From: Candidatus Nealsoniibacteriota bacterium
Lineage (GTDB): Bacteria; Patescibacteriota; Minisyncoccia; Minisyncoccales; MHMH01
Length of the DNA: 44,387 bases
Direction of reading: 5' to 3'
NCBI GenBank assembly: GCA_016181965.1
Contig: JACOYH010000005.1
Span: forward strand, 1-44,387
Position numbers and translations under genes: made by a program. Below, in pieces: positions 32,430-40,531 of the stretch (position 1 is the first letter of the stretch; each line of letters starts with the position of its first letter). The notes under the pieces were generated by a model that worked only from the letters and a program-made list of their open reading frames with translations, did no database searches and was not told the origin of the DNA.

Positions 32430-33047
32430 TCAACCCAAGCGTTTTGCAACTTCTTCCCAATTAACGATATTCCAAAATGCCTCAATGAATTTTGCTTTTT
32501 CGTTTTTGTAGTCAATGTAGTAGGCATGCTCCCAAAAATCAAATACCATCAAAAGCTTGAAATTGGGATACATATTTAGGTTGTGCTTTTCAACCTGCAT
32601 GATGACCGGCCTGTTTGTTTGTTTGTCTAAAGTCAGCGCCGCCCAACCCGAGCCCTCAATGGAGGCGGCAGCTTGGGTAAATTCCTGCTTAAATCTTTCA
32701 AGGCCGCCGAACTCTTCGGTAATGATATCGGCTAATTTGCCGTTGGGCATTTTGCCGCCCCCGCCTGCCTGCGCAGGCAGGTCCGCCGGAGCCAGATTTT
32801 GCCAGAAAAGCGAGTGCAAAATATGTCCGCCGACATGGAACGAAAGTTCTTTTAGGGTGGCCTTCATATCAAGGTCAGCGCCGTCTTTTCTGGCTTTTTC
32901 CAATTTCTCAAAAATAGCATTGGCGCCTTTGACATAGGCCGCATGGTGTTTTTGATGGTGAATGGTCAACTGCTCTTCTGAAATATACGGCTCAAGATCT
33001 TTGTAGCCATATGGCAATTCCGGCAATGAATATAATTTAGTGAGCAT
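32430..33047 (-). CDS. Superoxide dismutase (Fe/Mn)
   Basis: Dismutates superoxide in the cytoplasm. N-terminal [32 protein letters not shown] supplies the first metal His, [18 protein letters not shown] the second, and [15 protein letters not shown] the Asp and last His. DFWEHAYY replaces the usual DVWEHAYY. Relative to typical members (HSLFW.NL.P followed by GGG), there is an extra ADLPAQAG, and exactly there the DNA holds an 18-nt perfect palindrome, so a small in-frame insertion is likely. Iron versus manganese cannot be settled by eye. No signal peptide. Confidence 0.95.
   Translation of the reverse strand: MLTKLYSLPELPYGYKDLEPYISEEQLTIHHQKHHAAYVKGANAIFEKLEKARKDGADLDMKATLKELSFHVGGHILHSLFWQNLAPADLPAQAGGGGKMPNGKLADIITEEFGGLERFKQEFTQAAASIEGSGWAALTLDKQTNRPVIMQVEKHNLNMYPNFKLLMVFDFWEHAYYIDYKNEKAKFIEAFWNIVNWEEVAKRLG
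32764..32781. repeat. 18-nt perfect palindrome inside sod
   Basis: CCTGCCTGCGCAGGCAGG is its own reverse complement. It encodes DLPAQAG on the minus strand, in a stretch absent from usual Fe/Mn SODs, which makes it the clearest case of an in-frame palindromic insertion in the window. Confidence 0.8.
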
Positions 33048-33061
33048 GATTTTTTTATCAA

Positions 33062-34234
33062 TTAATTATAACTTGGGCCATCTGCTGTCATTTTACCATT
33101 TTTCACCAATAAGAAAAACAAAGCCACCGTGGCCAGCGCTGTCCCCGCACCGTAAAAAAATGGATAAGATGAATTTAAATCCCATAGAAATCCGGCAATC
33201 AGTCCGGCTGGTAAGGCGGCAAAACTAACCCACATATGAAAAGTGCCGAGGGCAGTGCCGCGCAGCGCCTGGTCGGATAAGTCAGACACAAAGGCCCTCT
33301 CGGTGGCGTTTACAAACGCATAATTGAGCCCGAATAATATGAAAAACAAAATAAATGCAAACAGCGATTGGCTGAAAATAAAACCTAGGCAAACAAAGCC
33401 GAATAGAGCATAGCCGACCATCAGCACCTTTCTTCTTCCTATTTTGTCTGAAAGAGCTCCGGCGGGCACAGCAAGCAAGGAATACGAAAGATTATAAAGG
33501 GCATAAAGAATAATCGGCGCGGCGACCGCCAGTTTTCCAGTAAAATATGCCTGGCTTTTTAAAACAAAAAACATATAGCTGAAGTTACCCAAAGCAAATA
33601 CGGTGGCAATGATTATAAAAAAGCGCAGTGACGGGGACAGATACCTAAAGCCCAGTTTCAAATTTTCCGGCTTTTTATCAGCCGGCTTTTCTTTAAGCGC
33701 GAATAAGGGCGGCAAGGAAAAGAAGCCGATAATACCCGCTACTAAAAAAATTTTAGAAAAGGCAAACCCTAAATACCAAAAAAGTACAAAAGCAACCAAT
33801 GCCCCTGCCACAGCTCCCCCGCTATCCATGGCCCTGTGAAAACCGAAACCCCTGCCTCTTTTTTCTTTTGGCGAAGAGGCGGCTAAAACAGCGTCAACCG
33901 GCGCCGTTCTTAATCCATTGCCAAATCTTTCAATGACTCTCAAGACGAGGACATGCGGCCAAAGATTAGCGAAAGCAAAAAGAAATTTCCCCGACGAGGC
34001 CAGAAAATATCCGGCAATAATAAATGGCTTTCGTCTGCCTATTCTATCGGAAAAATAACCAGCGAGCATCTTCAAAATACTGGCGATGCTCTCACCCAGC
34101 CCGGAAATCAAACCCACGGCCAACCCCCCTCCGCCTATTTCAGCTATAAAAAGAGGCAGGATAGGCAGGATTATCTTGCTTGAAACATCATTAATAAAGG
34201 TAGTCGCGCCCAATAGCAATATATTTCTCTTCAT
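33062..34234 (-). CDS. MFS transporter
   Basis: 390 residues with twelve predicted membrane helices. MFS signatures are present after helix 2 ([18 protein letters not shown]) and in the second half ([17 protein letters not shown]). The segment [43 protein letters not shown] is typical of a subgroup of drug/metabolite exporters in uncultured bacteria and archaea. Substrate not predictable. It overlaps the TIM-barrel gene upstream (ATGA) and is followed by sod after 14 bases. Confidence 0.9.
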   Translation of the reverse strand: MKRNILLLGATTFINDVSSKIILPILPLFIAEIGGGGLAVGLISGLGESIASILKMLAGYFSDRIGRRKPFIIAGYFLASSGKFLFAFANLWPHVLVLRVIERFGNGLRTAPVDAVLAASSPKEKRGRGFGFHRAMDSGGAVAGALVAFVLFWYLGFAFSKIFLVAGIIGFFSLPPLFALKEKPADKKPENLKLGFRYLSPSLRFFIIIATVFALGNFSYMFFVLKSQAYFTGKLAVAAPIILYALYNLSYSLLAVPAGALSDKIGRRKVLMVGYALFGFVCLGFIFSQSLFAFILFFILFGLNYAFVNATERAFVSDLSDQALRGTALGTFHMWVSFAALPAGLIAGFLWDLNSSYPFFYGAGTALATVALFFLLVKNGKMTADGPSYN

Positions 34235-34899
34235 AAAAATGATTTTATGTATTCTATGGCCTCGAGCTGTTTTTCTATTGTATTTTCCAATTCCATGCCG
34301 ATATAATCGGAAAAATATCGAGCCGGATAATTTTTCAAATAATCCAACTGAGAAAAATTATCTAAGACATGGGGGTGATGCGTGTCCCAACGCACTTCAT
34401 CATAAAGAGAGAAATCCTTGGCCGGACTAATGTGATTACAGCCGCATTTATATTTTTCGATAATTCCTATATTGTGCTCGTACAAAGCGGGTCGGAAAAC
34501 CCGAGCATTGTCTAAGTGAGCGAAATCAACGCAAACGCCCGCGAATTGTTTAATTTCTGCTTCGTCGAACGGCTCGTGCGTGTTTTCAATATAAATGACG
34601 CTTTTGTACTTGCCATAATCATGCTTAAAGGGAAATTCCATTGAGGTGTGTATATTAAACACATCTGTTTTATATTGCTCAACCAAAAAATCAAGTTCCG
34701 AAACTGGCATATCGCTTCTCAAATGAACAAATGGGACTTTTTTAATGCCCGCCTTATTCAAAAGACGGTAGAGTTCTTGCCGCTCCTTTTGCTTAAGACA
34801 AGTGGGAAAAACATTAACTTCTTTGAGACCAAACCCCCCCGCTTCCTTCACTTTCTCCCGCCAATCCTGGCCAATGGTAGTAATAGTCGGCAGTATCAT
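34231..34899 (-). CDS. Xylose-isomerase/endonuclease-IV-like TIM-barrel protein
   Basis: 222 residues. Strand-end residues suggest a metal-dependent TIM barrel of the AP-endonuclease-2 superfamily: VPFVHLRSD, FNIHTSMEF, VIYIENTHEPFDE, GVCVDFAHLDNAR, CGCNHISPAKD, WDTHHPHVLD and GMELENTIEKQLEAI. This is the usual order of His/Glu/Asp/His ligands on successive strands. It is short for the superfamily, so it may be a minimal barrel. Substrate (sugar or DNA) cannot be told; operon company with an MFS transporter would fit a sugar, while the redox genes would fit DNA repair. Confidence 0.65.
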   Translation of the reverse strand: MILPTITTIGQDWREKVKEAGGFGLKEVNVFPTCLKQKERQELYRLLNKAGIKKVPFVHLRSDMPVSELDFLVEQYKTDVFNIHTSMEFPFKHDYGKYKSVIYIENTHEPFDEAEIKQFAGVCVDFAHLDNARVFRPALYEHNIGIIEKYKCGCNHISPAKDFSLYDEVRWDTHHPHVLDNFSQLDYLKNYPARYFSDYIGMELENTIEKQLEAIEYIKSFL

Positions 34900-34906
34900 A
34901 GATATA

Positions 34907-35878
34907 TTATAGCAGGAAGTCGCCGCGGATGGTGAACCTGGCGGGCAAGAGCCAAGGAAGCTTCAGAGCCATAAAATAACCAAAACGAGTAGAGGCCTTA
35001 GAGAAAATTATCTTGGGGAGGAAAAATTTTCTGGCTTTTTTTCGATATGCCAAAAAATCAGGAAAAGTTGACAGGAGCATATCGGCTGCCATTAATCCCC
35101 AAGCAATCCCCCCGCCCGACCAAGGTTTAGTTAGGCCAACCGCATCACCGCAAAGAGTGATTGCTGAATTTTTAGGGATTGTAAATCCCTGCGGCACAAT
35201 TGATGAACGGACATCTTCTATCGTAAGATTTTTTCTGCGGCAAAATTCTTCAAAAATCCTTCGCGCGTCAGCCGGGTCTGCCATAATGCCATACTCTATT
35301 CTATCGACTCGGGGAATTTCCCAAATAAAGCCATTCGGCACAACCCAAGTGTGCACCCCCGCGGGGTGCACAGGTTGTGCACCCCGCGGGGGTGCACAGA
35401 AGCCCTGTATTCCCAGGCGAAATGTTGGCGACGGCAATCCGAGCTTCCTTCGGACTATCGAATTATATCCGTCGCAACCAATCACTCGGTCAAAATCCGC
35501 TGGCGCAGGCAACTCGTTTATATCTTGGCCCAAGACAATTTCTACCCCGGCCGCTTTCGCTAAAAGAGCCACTTCTCTGTCTAAATCCTCGTGGTCAAGA
35601 ATGTAAAACTTTTCTTTATAATTAATCTTGAGGGTCTTGCGGGGCGCGTGCACCAAAACAAAATCAATTTGTGTTTTGATTAATTTTCGCGCCTGCGGGA
35701 TAAAATTAAACACTCTCTCTGAGACAAGGCCGGAGCACTCTTTTTTGCCAAGCGTCTTTTTCTTCTCAAAGACCTTGACGCGGTGGCCCGCATCAGCCAA
35801 TTTCCAGGCGAGATATAGGCCCGAAATCCCCCCGCCAATAATAGCTACTTTCTTGGATGCGAATTGGTTCTTTTCCAT
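34907..35878 (-). CDS. Geranylgeranyl-reductase-family FAD-dependent oxidoreductase
   Basis: The N-terminal FAD loop is VAIIGGGISGLYLAWKLADAGHRVKVFEKK, followed by the family's CSGLVSERV segment and a second FAD motif FDRVIGCDGYNSIVRRKLGL. The C-terminal FAD site is TLCGDAVGLTKPWSGGGIAWGL. The signature fits the GGR/FixC group, which reduces isoprenoid or similar alkenes or acts as a quinone oxidoreductase. The start was moved to the ATG 10 codons in, giving a normal N-terminus. The segment APPRGAQPVHPAGVHT is encoded by a large palindrome and is probably an insertion. The product is unknown in a bacterium with so few lipid genes. Confidence 0.85.
   Translation of the reverse strand: MEKNQFASKKVAIIGGGISGLYLAWKLADAGHRVKVFEKKKTLGKKECSGLVSERVFNFIPQARKLIKTQIDFVLVHAPRKTLKINYKEKFYILDHEDLDREVALLAKAAGVEIVLGQDINELPAPADFDRVIGCDGYNSIVRRKLGLPSPTFRLGIQGFCAPPRGAQPVHPAGVHTWVVPNGFIWEIPRVDRIEYGIMADPADARRIFEEFCRRKNLTIEDVRSSIVPQGFTIPKNSAITLCGDAVGLTKPWSGGGIAWGLMAADMLLSTFPDFLAYRKKARKFFLPKIIFSKASTRFGYFMALKLPWLLPARFTIRGDFLL
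35350..35398. repeat. 49-nt double palindrome inside the FAD reductase gene
   Basis: Two 23-nt units, each with arms TGTGCACCCC / GGGGTGCACA and a 3-base loop (CGC in the first, GCG in the second), are separated by GGT. The whole is therefore also one perfect 23-bp inverted repeat with a 3-base loop. It is close to 16 codons and keeps the frame. Confidence 0.9.
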
Positions 35879-35996
35879 ATGTTTTAGCTGAAATATATCC
35901 GGCGGCAAACGAAAGAAGCGATATCAGCATAACGCCGGCAACCAATATAATATCTTGCTGATGACCTTTGACAAATTTAATGAATGTTGATAACAT
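35793..35996 (-). CDS. Small single-pass membrane protein
   Basis: 67 residues from the internal ATG (MLSTFIKFVKGHQQD...): a short cytoplasmic basic start, one membrane helix (IILVAGVMLISLLSFAAGYI) and a polar tail ending SRLEIG. I recall similar short proteins in Parcubacteria but no function. Its 3' part overlaps the FAD reductase start by about 85 bases in another frame, which weakens the case. Its ATG is only eight bases from the divergent rpmA start, so its promoter would lie inside rpmA. Confidence 0.45.
   Translation of the reverse strand: MLSTFIKFVKGHQQDIILVAGVMLISLLSFAAGYISAKTYGKEPIRIQESSYYWRGDFGPISRLEIG
35968..35996 (+). promoter_or_regulatory. Promoter of rpmA, leaderless
   Basis: Perfect TTGACA, a 17-base spacer and TAACAT (4 of 6). 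Only eight bases lie between the -10 box and the ATG, so the mRNA would start within one to three bases of the start codon. Confidence 0.65.
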
Positions 35997-36004
35997 AATG
36001 CCAT

Positions 36005-36280
36005 ATGGCAAAGACAAAAGCAGCTGGTTCAACTCGTCTAGGCAGGGATTCGGCCCCTAAATATCTTGGTGTAAAACTCTCGGACGGTCAGAAAGCCGGC
36101 AGCGGCATGGTGATTGTGCGCCAAAGGGGCACCAAATTCCTTGCCGGTAAAAATGTCAAACGAGGAGGAGACGACACCCTTTATGCAACCTCCGAAGGCG
36201 TTGTTAGCTTTACTACCAAAAAGAAAACAAGATTTGACGGCTCTCAACGGATAGTAAAAATAGTTAACGTTCGTTCATAG
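36005..36280 (+). CDS. rpmA: 50S ribosomal protein L27 (bL27)
   Basis: Its N-terminal tail reaches the peptidyl-transferase centre. The 91-residue sequence has the family opening [20 protein letters not shown], then [30 protein letters not shown] and a basic end. The tail starts directly at MAKTK, without the cleavable extension known from Firmicutes. It is a single gene here: rplU (L21) and obg, often beside it, are absent. It converges on pyrG with 17 bases of overlap. No Shine-Dalgarno sequence, which fits the leaderless promoter. Confidence 0.97.
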   Translation: MAKTKAAGSTRLGRDSAPKYLGVKLSDGQKAGSGMVIVRQRGTKFLAGKNVKRGGDDTLYATSEGVVSFTTKKKTRFDGSQRIVKIVNVRS

Positions 36281-37883
36281 CTGCTTTAATAAATTCTCTA
36301 AATAAGGGATGGGGCCGAAGAGGCCTCGATTTGAATTCGGGATGAAACTGGCTGGCAACAAAAAAGGGGTGGCTTGGTAATTCAACAATTTCAACAAGGT
36401 CTCTCTCCGGGTTCACACCGGCCACAACCATGCCGTTTTTTTCTAAAACATCCCTATAATCGTTATTTACTTCGTAACGATGGCGATGCCTTTCAATAAT
36501 ATTGGATATTTTATACGCCTGAAAACTTTTTGTTTTGGTCTTTAATTGGCATTTGTAATCGCCCAAACGCATAGTTCCACCGTACTTTTTTTCGGCTATC
36601 AACGCTTTCTGTTCTGGCATTACATCAATAACGAGCGCGTCATCTTTTTTGGCGAATTCGGCTGACTGCGCGTTTTTAATGCCGCAAACATTCCTGGCGA
36701 ATTCTATAACAGCCAACTGCATGCCAAAACAAAGGCCCAAATAGGGAATTTTATTCGTCCGGCAAAATTCTATCGCTTTAATTTTTCCCTCCACGCCTCG
36801 CCCGCCAAAGCCGCCGGGCACGATAATGCCGTCATACTGTTGCAACTCCTTTAGGGATCCTGCATTTTCTTCATAATTTTCCGAAGAAAGCCAGGTAATT
36901 TGCGGCGCTCTTTTGTTAGCCCAAGCTGCGTGCTTCACTGCCTCAATAACGGAGATATAGGAATCCATGAGCGTAAATTTTCCGGTTTCAAAATATTTTC
37001 CCACGATACCGATTTTAACCGGCTTCTGCGCTGTTTTTATGATCCTTATTAATCTCTGCCAATCTTGCAGATTAGCGTTGCCTCCTTTTTTCACCTTAAA
37101 TTTCTTTAGGATGCGTTCGCCGAGATGATCTTTTTCAAAGTTTATCGGGACTTCGTAAATGGATTTAATGTCTGGGGCCGAAATAACATCCTCCTTGCTT
37201 AAATTACAAAAAGTGGAAATTTTCTGTTTGCGCGGTTCATCTATCGCCACAACCGAGCGGGCAATAATAATATCGGGCTGGATGCCGGCCATATTCAGCC
37301 ATCTGACCGCTTGCTGGGTGGGCTTTGATTTCATTTCGCCGATCATACTTGGAACGGGCAAGTAACTGACCAAGATAAATAAAACATCGCGGGACGACGC
37401 CAGCCGCATCATTCTAGCTGCTTCCAAAAACAAACTGTTTTGGTACTCCCCGACAGTTCCGCCAATTTCAATCAAAATAAAATCGGCCCGATGATTTGCT
37501 TGTTTAATTCTTCTGATAACTTCTTCCGGAATATGCGGCACCACTTCTACGCACTTTCCGCCGTACTCCAAATTTCTTTCGCGGTTAATAACTGACTGAT
37601 AAACCCTGCCGGTGGTGATGTAGTTTGCCGTACTTAAGTCCTCGTCAATAAAACGCTCATAATTGCCGACATCTTGGTCGCACTCGGTGCCGTCGCCGGT
37701 CACAAAAACCTCCCCATGTTCGATAGGATTCATAGTGCCGGCATCAACATTAACATAAGGATCAATTTTAATAGCCGTGACCCGAAAGCCGCGGCTTTTT
37801 AAAATTCTGCCGATGCTGGCAGTAGTAATGCCTTTGCCGATGCCCGACATCACCCCCCCTGCAACAAAAATATACCTTGCCAT
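36264..37883 (-). CDS. pyrG: CTP synthase
   Basis: Makes CTP from UTP using glutamine. The N-terminal synthetase domain starts [24 protein letters not shown] (SGIGKG ATP loop, where SGLGKG is common). It contains [27 protein letters not shown] and [10 protein letters not shown]. The C-terminal class I glutamine amidotransferase domain has the oxyanion segment VPGGFGGRG, the nucleophile in [16 protein letters not shown], and the His/Glu pair in FHPEFKSRP. The length of 539 residues is usual. It shares one base with the rplI stop (TAATG) and is co-transcribed with rplI and ctpA. Confidence 0.98.
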   Translation of the reverse strand: MARYIFVAGGVMSGIGKGITTASIGRILKSRGFRVTAIKIDPYVNVDAGTMNPIEHGEVFVTGDGTECDQDVGNYERFIDEDLSTANYITTGRVYQSVINRERNLEYGGKCVEVVPHIPEEVIRRIKQANHRADFILIEIGGTVGEYQNSLFLEAARMMRLASSRDVLFILVSYLPVPSMIGEMKSKPTQQAVRWLNMAGIQPDIIIARSVVAIDEPRKQKISTFCNLSKEDVISAPDIKSIYEVPINFEKDHLGERILKKFKVKKGGNANLQDWQRLIRIIKTAQKPVKIGIVGKYFETGKFTLMDSYISVIEAVKHAAWANKRAPQITWLSSENYEENAGSLKELQQYDGIIVPGGFGGRGVEGKIKAIEFCRTNKIPYLGLCFGMQLAVIEFARNVCGIKNAQSAEFAKKDDALVIDVMPEQKALIAEKKYGGTMRLGDYKCQLKTKTKSFQAYKISNIIERHRHRYEVNNDYRDVLEKNGMVVAGVNPERDLVEIVELPSHPFFVASQFHPEFKSRPLRPHPLFREFIKAAMNER

Positions 37884-38332
37884 TACTTTGCTTCTTCGGT
37901 GACAATAACTTTGATTTCTATCTCCAAATTGTGGTCAAAGCGAACCTTAACCGGATATTCGCCTGTCTCTTTTATCGGGTTTTCCAATAGAATTTGGCTT
38001 TTCTTAACCCCGGCGCCCGCTTCATTAAGCTTGTCGGCTATTTTCTGCGCGGTGATGGATTCGAATAGTTGCCCCTCTTCGCCAATTTTTACCGGCATCA
38101 TAATTTCCGAACCGTCGAGTTCCGAGGCCTTGCCTTCAGCGGCTTTTAAGTCCTCCTCGTCTTTTTTCTTTTGAATATCCTGCTGAATCTTCAGCCATTC
38201 TATGGCCTCCGGAGTAGCGGGCTTAGCTAAATTATTTGGAAACAAAAAATTCCTTGCGTATCCGTCAGATACATTTTTAAGTTCAAACTTTTTGCCGACT
38301 TTATCAATGTCTTTCAGAAAAATAACTTTCAT
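37883..38332 (-). CDS. rplI: 50S ribosomal protein L9 (bL9)
   Basis: The N-terminal rRNA-binding domain is clear: [40 protein letters not shown], with the family pattern of lysines and GYARNFL. A long connecting helix (residues 40-80, [24 protein letters not shown]) and the C-terminal domain ([20 protein letters not shown]) follow. The length is standard. Many CPR lineages, such as Microgenomates, are reported to lack L9; its presence points toward Parcubacteria. It lies between ctpA and pyrG in one transcription unit. Confidence 0.97.
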   Translation of the reverse strand: MKVIFLKDIDKVGKKFELKNVSDGYARNFLFPNNLAKPATPEAIEWLKIQQDIQKKKDEEDLKAAEGKASELDGSEIMMPVKIGEEGQLFESITAQKIADKLNEAGAGVKKSQILLENPIKETGEYPVKVRFDHNLEIEIKVIVTEEAK

Positions 38333-38343
38333 ATTATTTAATC

Positions 38344-39543
38344 TTACTTTAGTTCTTTAACTATTTCAATAGCCCGGTCAAGCTGCGGATCTAAATCGTT
38401 CTCAAAATCCTCATCGGTTAGTCCTACCTCAACATCCGGGGTCAAGCCCGTCCCGTTAATCAGAGTGCCGTTTGGGGTGCGCCATCTTGCAACGGTTACC
38501 TTGAGCGACCCCTTGTCTAAGTCCTCCAGTGTTTGCACCGAACCCTTGCCAAATGACTGCTCGCCCACGAGTCGAACGCTTCGGTTGTCTTTCAAGGCGC
38601 CGGCTAAAATTTCTGACGCCGAAGCCGAGCCCTTGTTTATCAATATGACAAGGGGATAATCCAGCAAATTAGACGGTCCGTTTGCCCTGTATTCCTTGTC
38701 TTCAATATTTTGGCCAAAGTCCTCTATGGCCACAAGTTCTCCTTCTTGCAGAAACCAGCCGGCAATATATTGAGCAACTTCCAAATAGCCCCCGGGATTA
38801 TTCCTTAAATCCAAGACAATTCTGTCGGCTTTGCTATTGATTATGTCAACCGCTGATTCCTTAAAAGATGACCGGGCGGCCTCGGAAAACTGATAGAGCT
38901 TTAAATAGGCAATGCGATCTTCCTTGATTTCCAGTTTGATAGAGGGAATTTCAATAACATCGCGGATTATTGTAAAATCAGTCGTCTTTTTCCAGCCGTC
39001 GCGAAATATAGTTAGAACAACCTCGCTTCCCCGTGGTCCTCTGATTAATTTTACCGCCTTATCGGTGCTCATGCCCTGAGTGGAAGTCCCGTTAATTGCC
39101 GCAATTTTATCTCCCGCCCTCAAGCCAGCCCTATCGGCCGGCGTACCCTCTAATGGGGCGATAACGGTCAGCTGATTGTCTCTTATGCCTATTTCCATGC
39201 CTACCCCTTGAAATGCGCCGGAAACATCTTCTTTAAATATTTTTGTATCCTCGGGCGGCATATACAGCGTATACGGGTCGCCCACCGAATTTATCATGCC
39301 CGAGACCGCGCCGAAAATCATTTGCTGGTAGTCAATTTGATCTTTATCAACATAATTTTCTTCCAAAACACGCCATGCCTGCCAGAACAGTGAAAAATCA
39401 ACTCCATCCGGCTTACCCAATTCAGCGTTCAAAACACCCTCGGGCGGCGTGGCGGGAATCCGCATCTTGCCAAAATAAAAACCGACTCCGAAACTGGAGA
39501 GGATTGCTGCGGCTAAAAAAATTACAATTACTTTTCTTTTCAT
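38344..39543 (-). CDS. C-terminal processing peptidase (S41, CtpA-like)
   Basis: Extracytoplasmic serine protease. An N-terminal anchor ([21 protein letters not shown]) precedes the helical S41 lid region ([48 protein letters not shown]). A PDZ domain follows ([39 protein letters not shown]). The protease core has the catalytic serine in [16 protein letters not shown] (about residue 310) and the lysine in SFGKGSVQ about 25 residues later. The 399-residue length is typical. It is first in the unit with rplI and pyrG. Its substrates are unknown; such enzymes often tune cell-wall hydrolases. Confidence 0.95.
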   Translation of the reverse strand: MKRKVIVIFLAAAILSSFGVGFYFGKMRIPATPPEGVLNAELGKPDGVDFSLFWQAWRVLEENYVDKDQIDYQQMIFGAVSGMINSVGDPYTLYMPPEDTKIFKEDVSGAFQGVGMEIGIRDNQLTVIAPLEGTPADRAGLRAGDKIAAINGTSTQGMSTDKAVKLIRGPRGSEVVLTIFRDGWKKTTDFTIIRDVIEIPSIKLEIKEDRIAYLKLYQFSEAARSSFKESAVDIINSKADRIVLDLRNNPGGYLEVAQYIAGWFLQEGELVAIEDFGQNIEDKEYRANGPSNLLDYPLVILINKGSASASEILAGALKDNRSVRLVGEQSFGKGSVQTLEDLDKGSLKVTVARWRTPNGTLINGTGLTPDVEVGLTDEDFENDLDPQLDRAIEIVKELK

Positions 39544-39551
39544 CGCTTTCC

Positions 39552-39581
39552 ATTATATCAGTCCATCCCCCACATCCGCAA
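39552..39581 (-). promoter_or_regulatory. Possible promoter of ctpA-rplI-pyrG, leaderless
   Basis: Read on the minus strand: TTGCGG, 18 bases, perfect TATAAT, then eight bases to the ATG. Transcription would start one or two bases before the start codon. Confidence 0.55.
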
Positions 39582-39599
39582 GGGCTTCAACCGCGCAGA

Positions 39600-39620
39600 T
39601 GTAGAAGTCGGACTTCTACA
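39600..39620. repeat. REP-like palindrome, copy 1 (downstream of RAYT)
   Basis: GTAGAAGTCGGACTTCTAC flanked by T and A: 10-bp perfect arms around one central G. The GTAG at the foot of the hairpin is the tetranucleotide seen at REP sequences handled by RAYT proteins. Identical to the copy on the other side of the gene. Confidence 0.85.
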
Positions 39621-39629
39621 GCCATTCAG

Positions 39630-40340
39630 TTAATCAATTTTTAGTTTACCAAGTTTTTCATCTAAATTCATGTCGAATAAACATTGTTCCGCAAATTCTT
39701 TATATTTTATGTGATCAAATAATAACTCGCCAAGCACATCTTTTGTTATAATCGGCGAATTTCTTAAACCGGCGTAATCGCCCAAACTGGTAAATCGGTC
39801 TTGCGCCGCCCAATCATACGCTTTATCGAAATTTCGCAGCGCACCAGCCAAACCCCCTTCCGGATAACGCTCAAAAGTATTTTTGATTTGGATGTAGACG
39901 CTAAGATACATAAGATAATTATCATCTTCTACTAATTTTGCCTTGTATTTTCCTTGGAACAAACTGCCCACTTGATTATATTTAACATTAAAAGAATTCG
40001 CCATGCCCGTATTAAGTTTCCGCATGAATCTCGTAATTCCTCCATCGCATAGCTGACGTAGTAAAAGATGATAATGATTATTCATTAACACAAAGGCGAT
40101 TATGGCAACAAGCGGTTTGTGTTCCGGCCAATCGGCGGGCCAAATAAGCGGTTTTGATCCGTAGAAGTCGGACTTCCACATCTCATCGAGTTGGCGAAAA
40201 ATATTAGGCGGGGAATGAACATCGTTAAAATAACGCAACATGAAGACCGCTCGCCACCAATCCTCTGGCTGTAAAAAAATCTCTTGCTTTCTATGTCCTC
40301 TCGTGTATATGTGCGTGTATGTATTATTTTCAAACCTCAT
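39630..40340 (-). CDS. REP-associated tyrosine transposase (Y1/IS200-like HUH protein)
   Basis: 236 residues of the Y1 transposase superfamily: an N-terminal strand YTHIYTRGHRKQEIF, the HUH metal motif NNHYHLLL (His89 and His91), the MRKLNTGMANSFNVKYNQVGSLFQGKYKAKLV segment, and a helix with the candidate nucleophile tyrosine, YLMYLSVYIQIKN. RAYT proteins nick single-stranded REP hairpins and are domesticated single-copy relatives of IS200/IS605 transposases. No accessory TnpB is present. Residues KSDFY (56-60) are encoded by a degenerate copy of the REP itself. The start fits the family N-terminus; there is no convincing ribosome site. Confidence 0.88.
   Translation of the reverse strand: MRFENNTYTHIYTRGHRKQEIFLQPEDWWRAVFMLRYFNDVHSPPNIFRQLDEMWKSDFYGSKPLIWPADWPEHKPLVAIIAFVLMNNHYHLLLRQLCDGGITRFMRKLNTGMANSFNVKYNQVGSLFQGKYKAKLVEDDNYLMYLSVYIQIKNTFERYPEGGLAGALRNFDKAYDWAAQDRFTSLGDYAGLRNSPIITKDVLGELLFDHIKYKEFAEQCLFDMNLDEKLGKLKID
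40160..40180. repeat. REP-like palindrome, internal degenerate copy
   Basis: GTAGAAGTCGGACTTCCAC lies within the RAYT coding region; it differs from the flanking copies at two positions, one of which breaks an arm pair. It encodes WKSDFY. Confidence 0.7.
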
Positions 40341-40359
40341 ATTTTTGTGTTTGTTTCGC

Positions 40360-40380
40360 TGTAGAAGTCGGACTTCTACA
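40360..40380. repeat. REP-like palindrome, copy 2 (upstream of RAYT)
   Basis: Same 21 bases as copy 1. It begins 19 bases before the RAYT start codon. On the minus strand it supplies the TAG stop of the 51-residue membrane protein gene that ends here. Confidence 0.85.
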
Positions 40381-40531
40381 ACTGATATCTATCGGGCGAG
40401 GAGAGATTGTTTATCTCTTGAATTGTTTGCTGGGCGTAGAAAATAACAAAACCGCCGACGAGGAAGGTTATGCCCGCCAGCACCAATATATACGACCAAT
40501 TATTCTGCTGGTTTTTGACTATTAGCGCCAC
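40376..40531 (-). CDS. 51-residue single-pass membrane protein
   Basis: Absent from the ORF track because it is short. From a GTG it reads MALIVKNQQNNW, then one membrane helix (SYILVLAGITFLVGGFVIFYA) and a polar tail QQTIQEINNLSSPDRYQL. It overlaps the 3' end of the response-regulator gene by about 30 bases in another frame, so it would be coupled to it. The stop codon is the TAG inside the REP palindrome, so insertion of the RAYT cassette may have fixed or shortened its C-terminus. Start uncertain; composition and hydrophobic profile support coding. Confidence 0.6.
   Translation of the reverse strand: MALIVKNQQNNWSYILVLAGITFLVGGFVIFYAQQTIQEINNLSSPDRYQL

Larger units (their letters stand above)
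39600..40380 (-). mobile_element. RAYT cassette flanked by REP palindromes
   Basis: A transposase-like gene lies between two identical 21-nt palindromes, in the same orientation judged by their central G, with a third degenerate copy inside the gene. This is the expected arrangement of a REP-associated tyrosine transposase with its REP sequences, as known from enterobacteria and pseudomonads. Confidence 0.75.

Noticed and set aside
35013-35606. 197-residue plus-strand ORF opposite the FAD reductase gene
   Set aside because: Lies wholly antisense to a well-supported flavoprotein; its sequence has no domain-like pattern and includes the palindrome translation.
40376-40378. Idea that the RAYT cassette is an active IS200/IS605 element
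   Set aside because: No TnpB and no typical left/right subterminal hairpins distinct from the REPs; the RAYT reading fits better.
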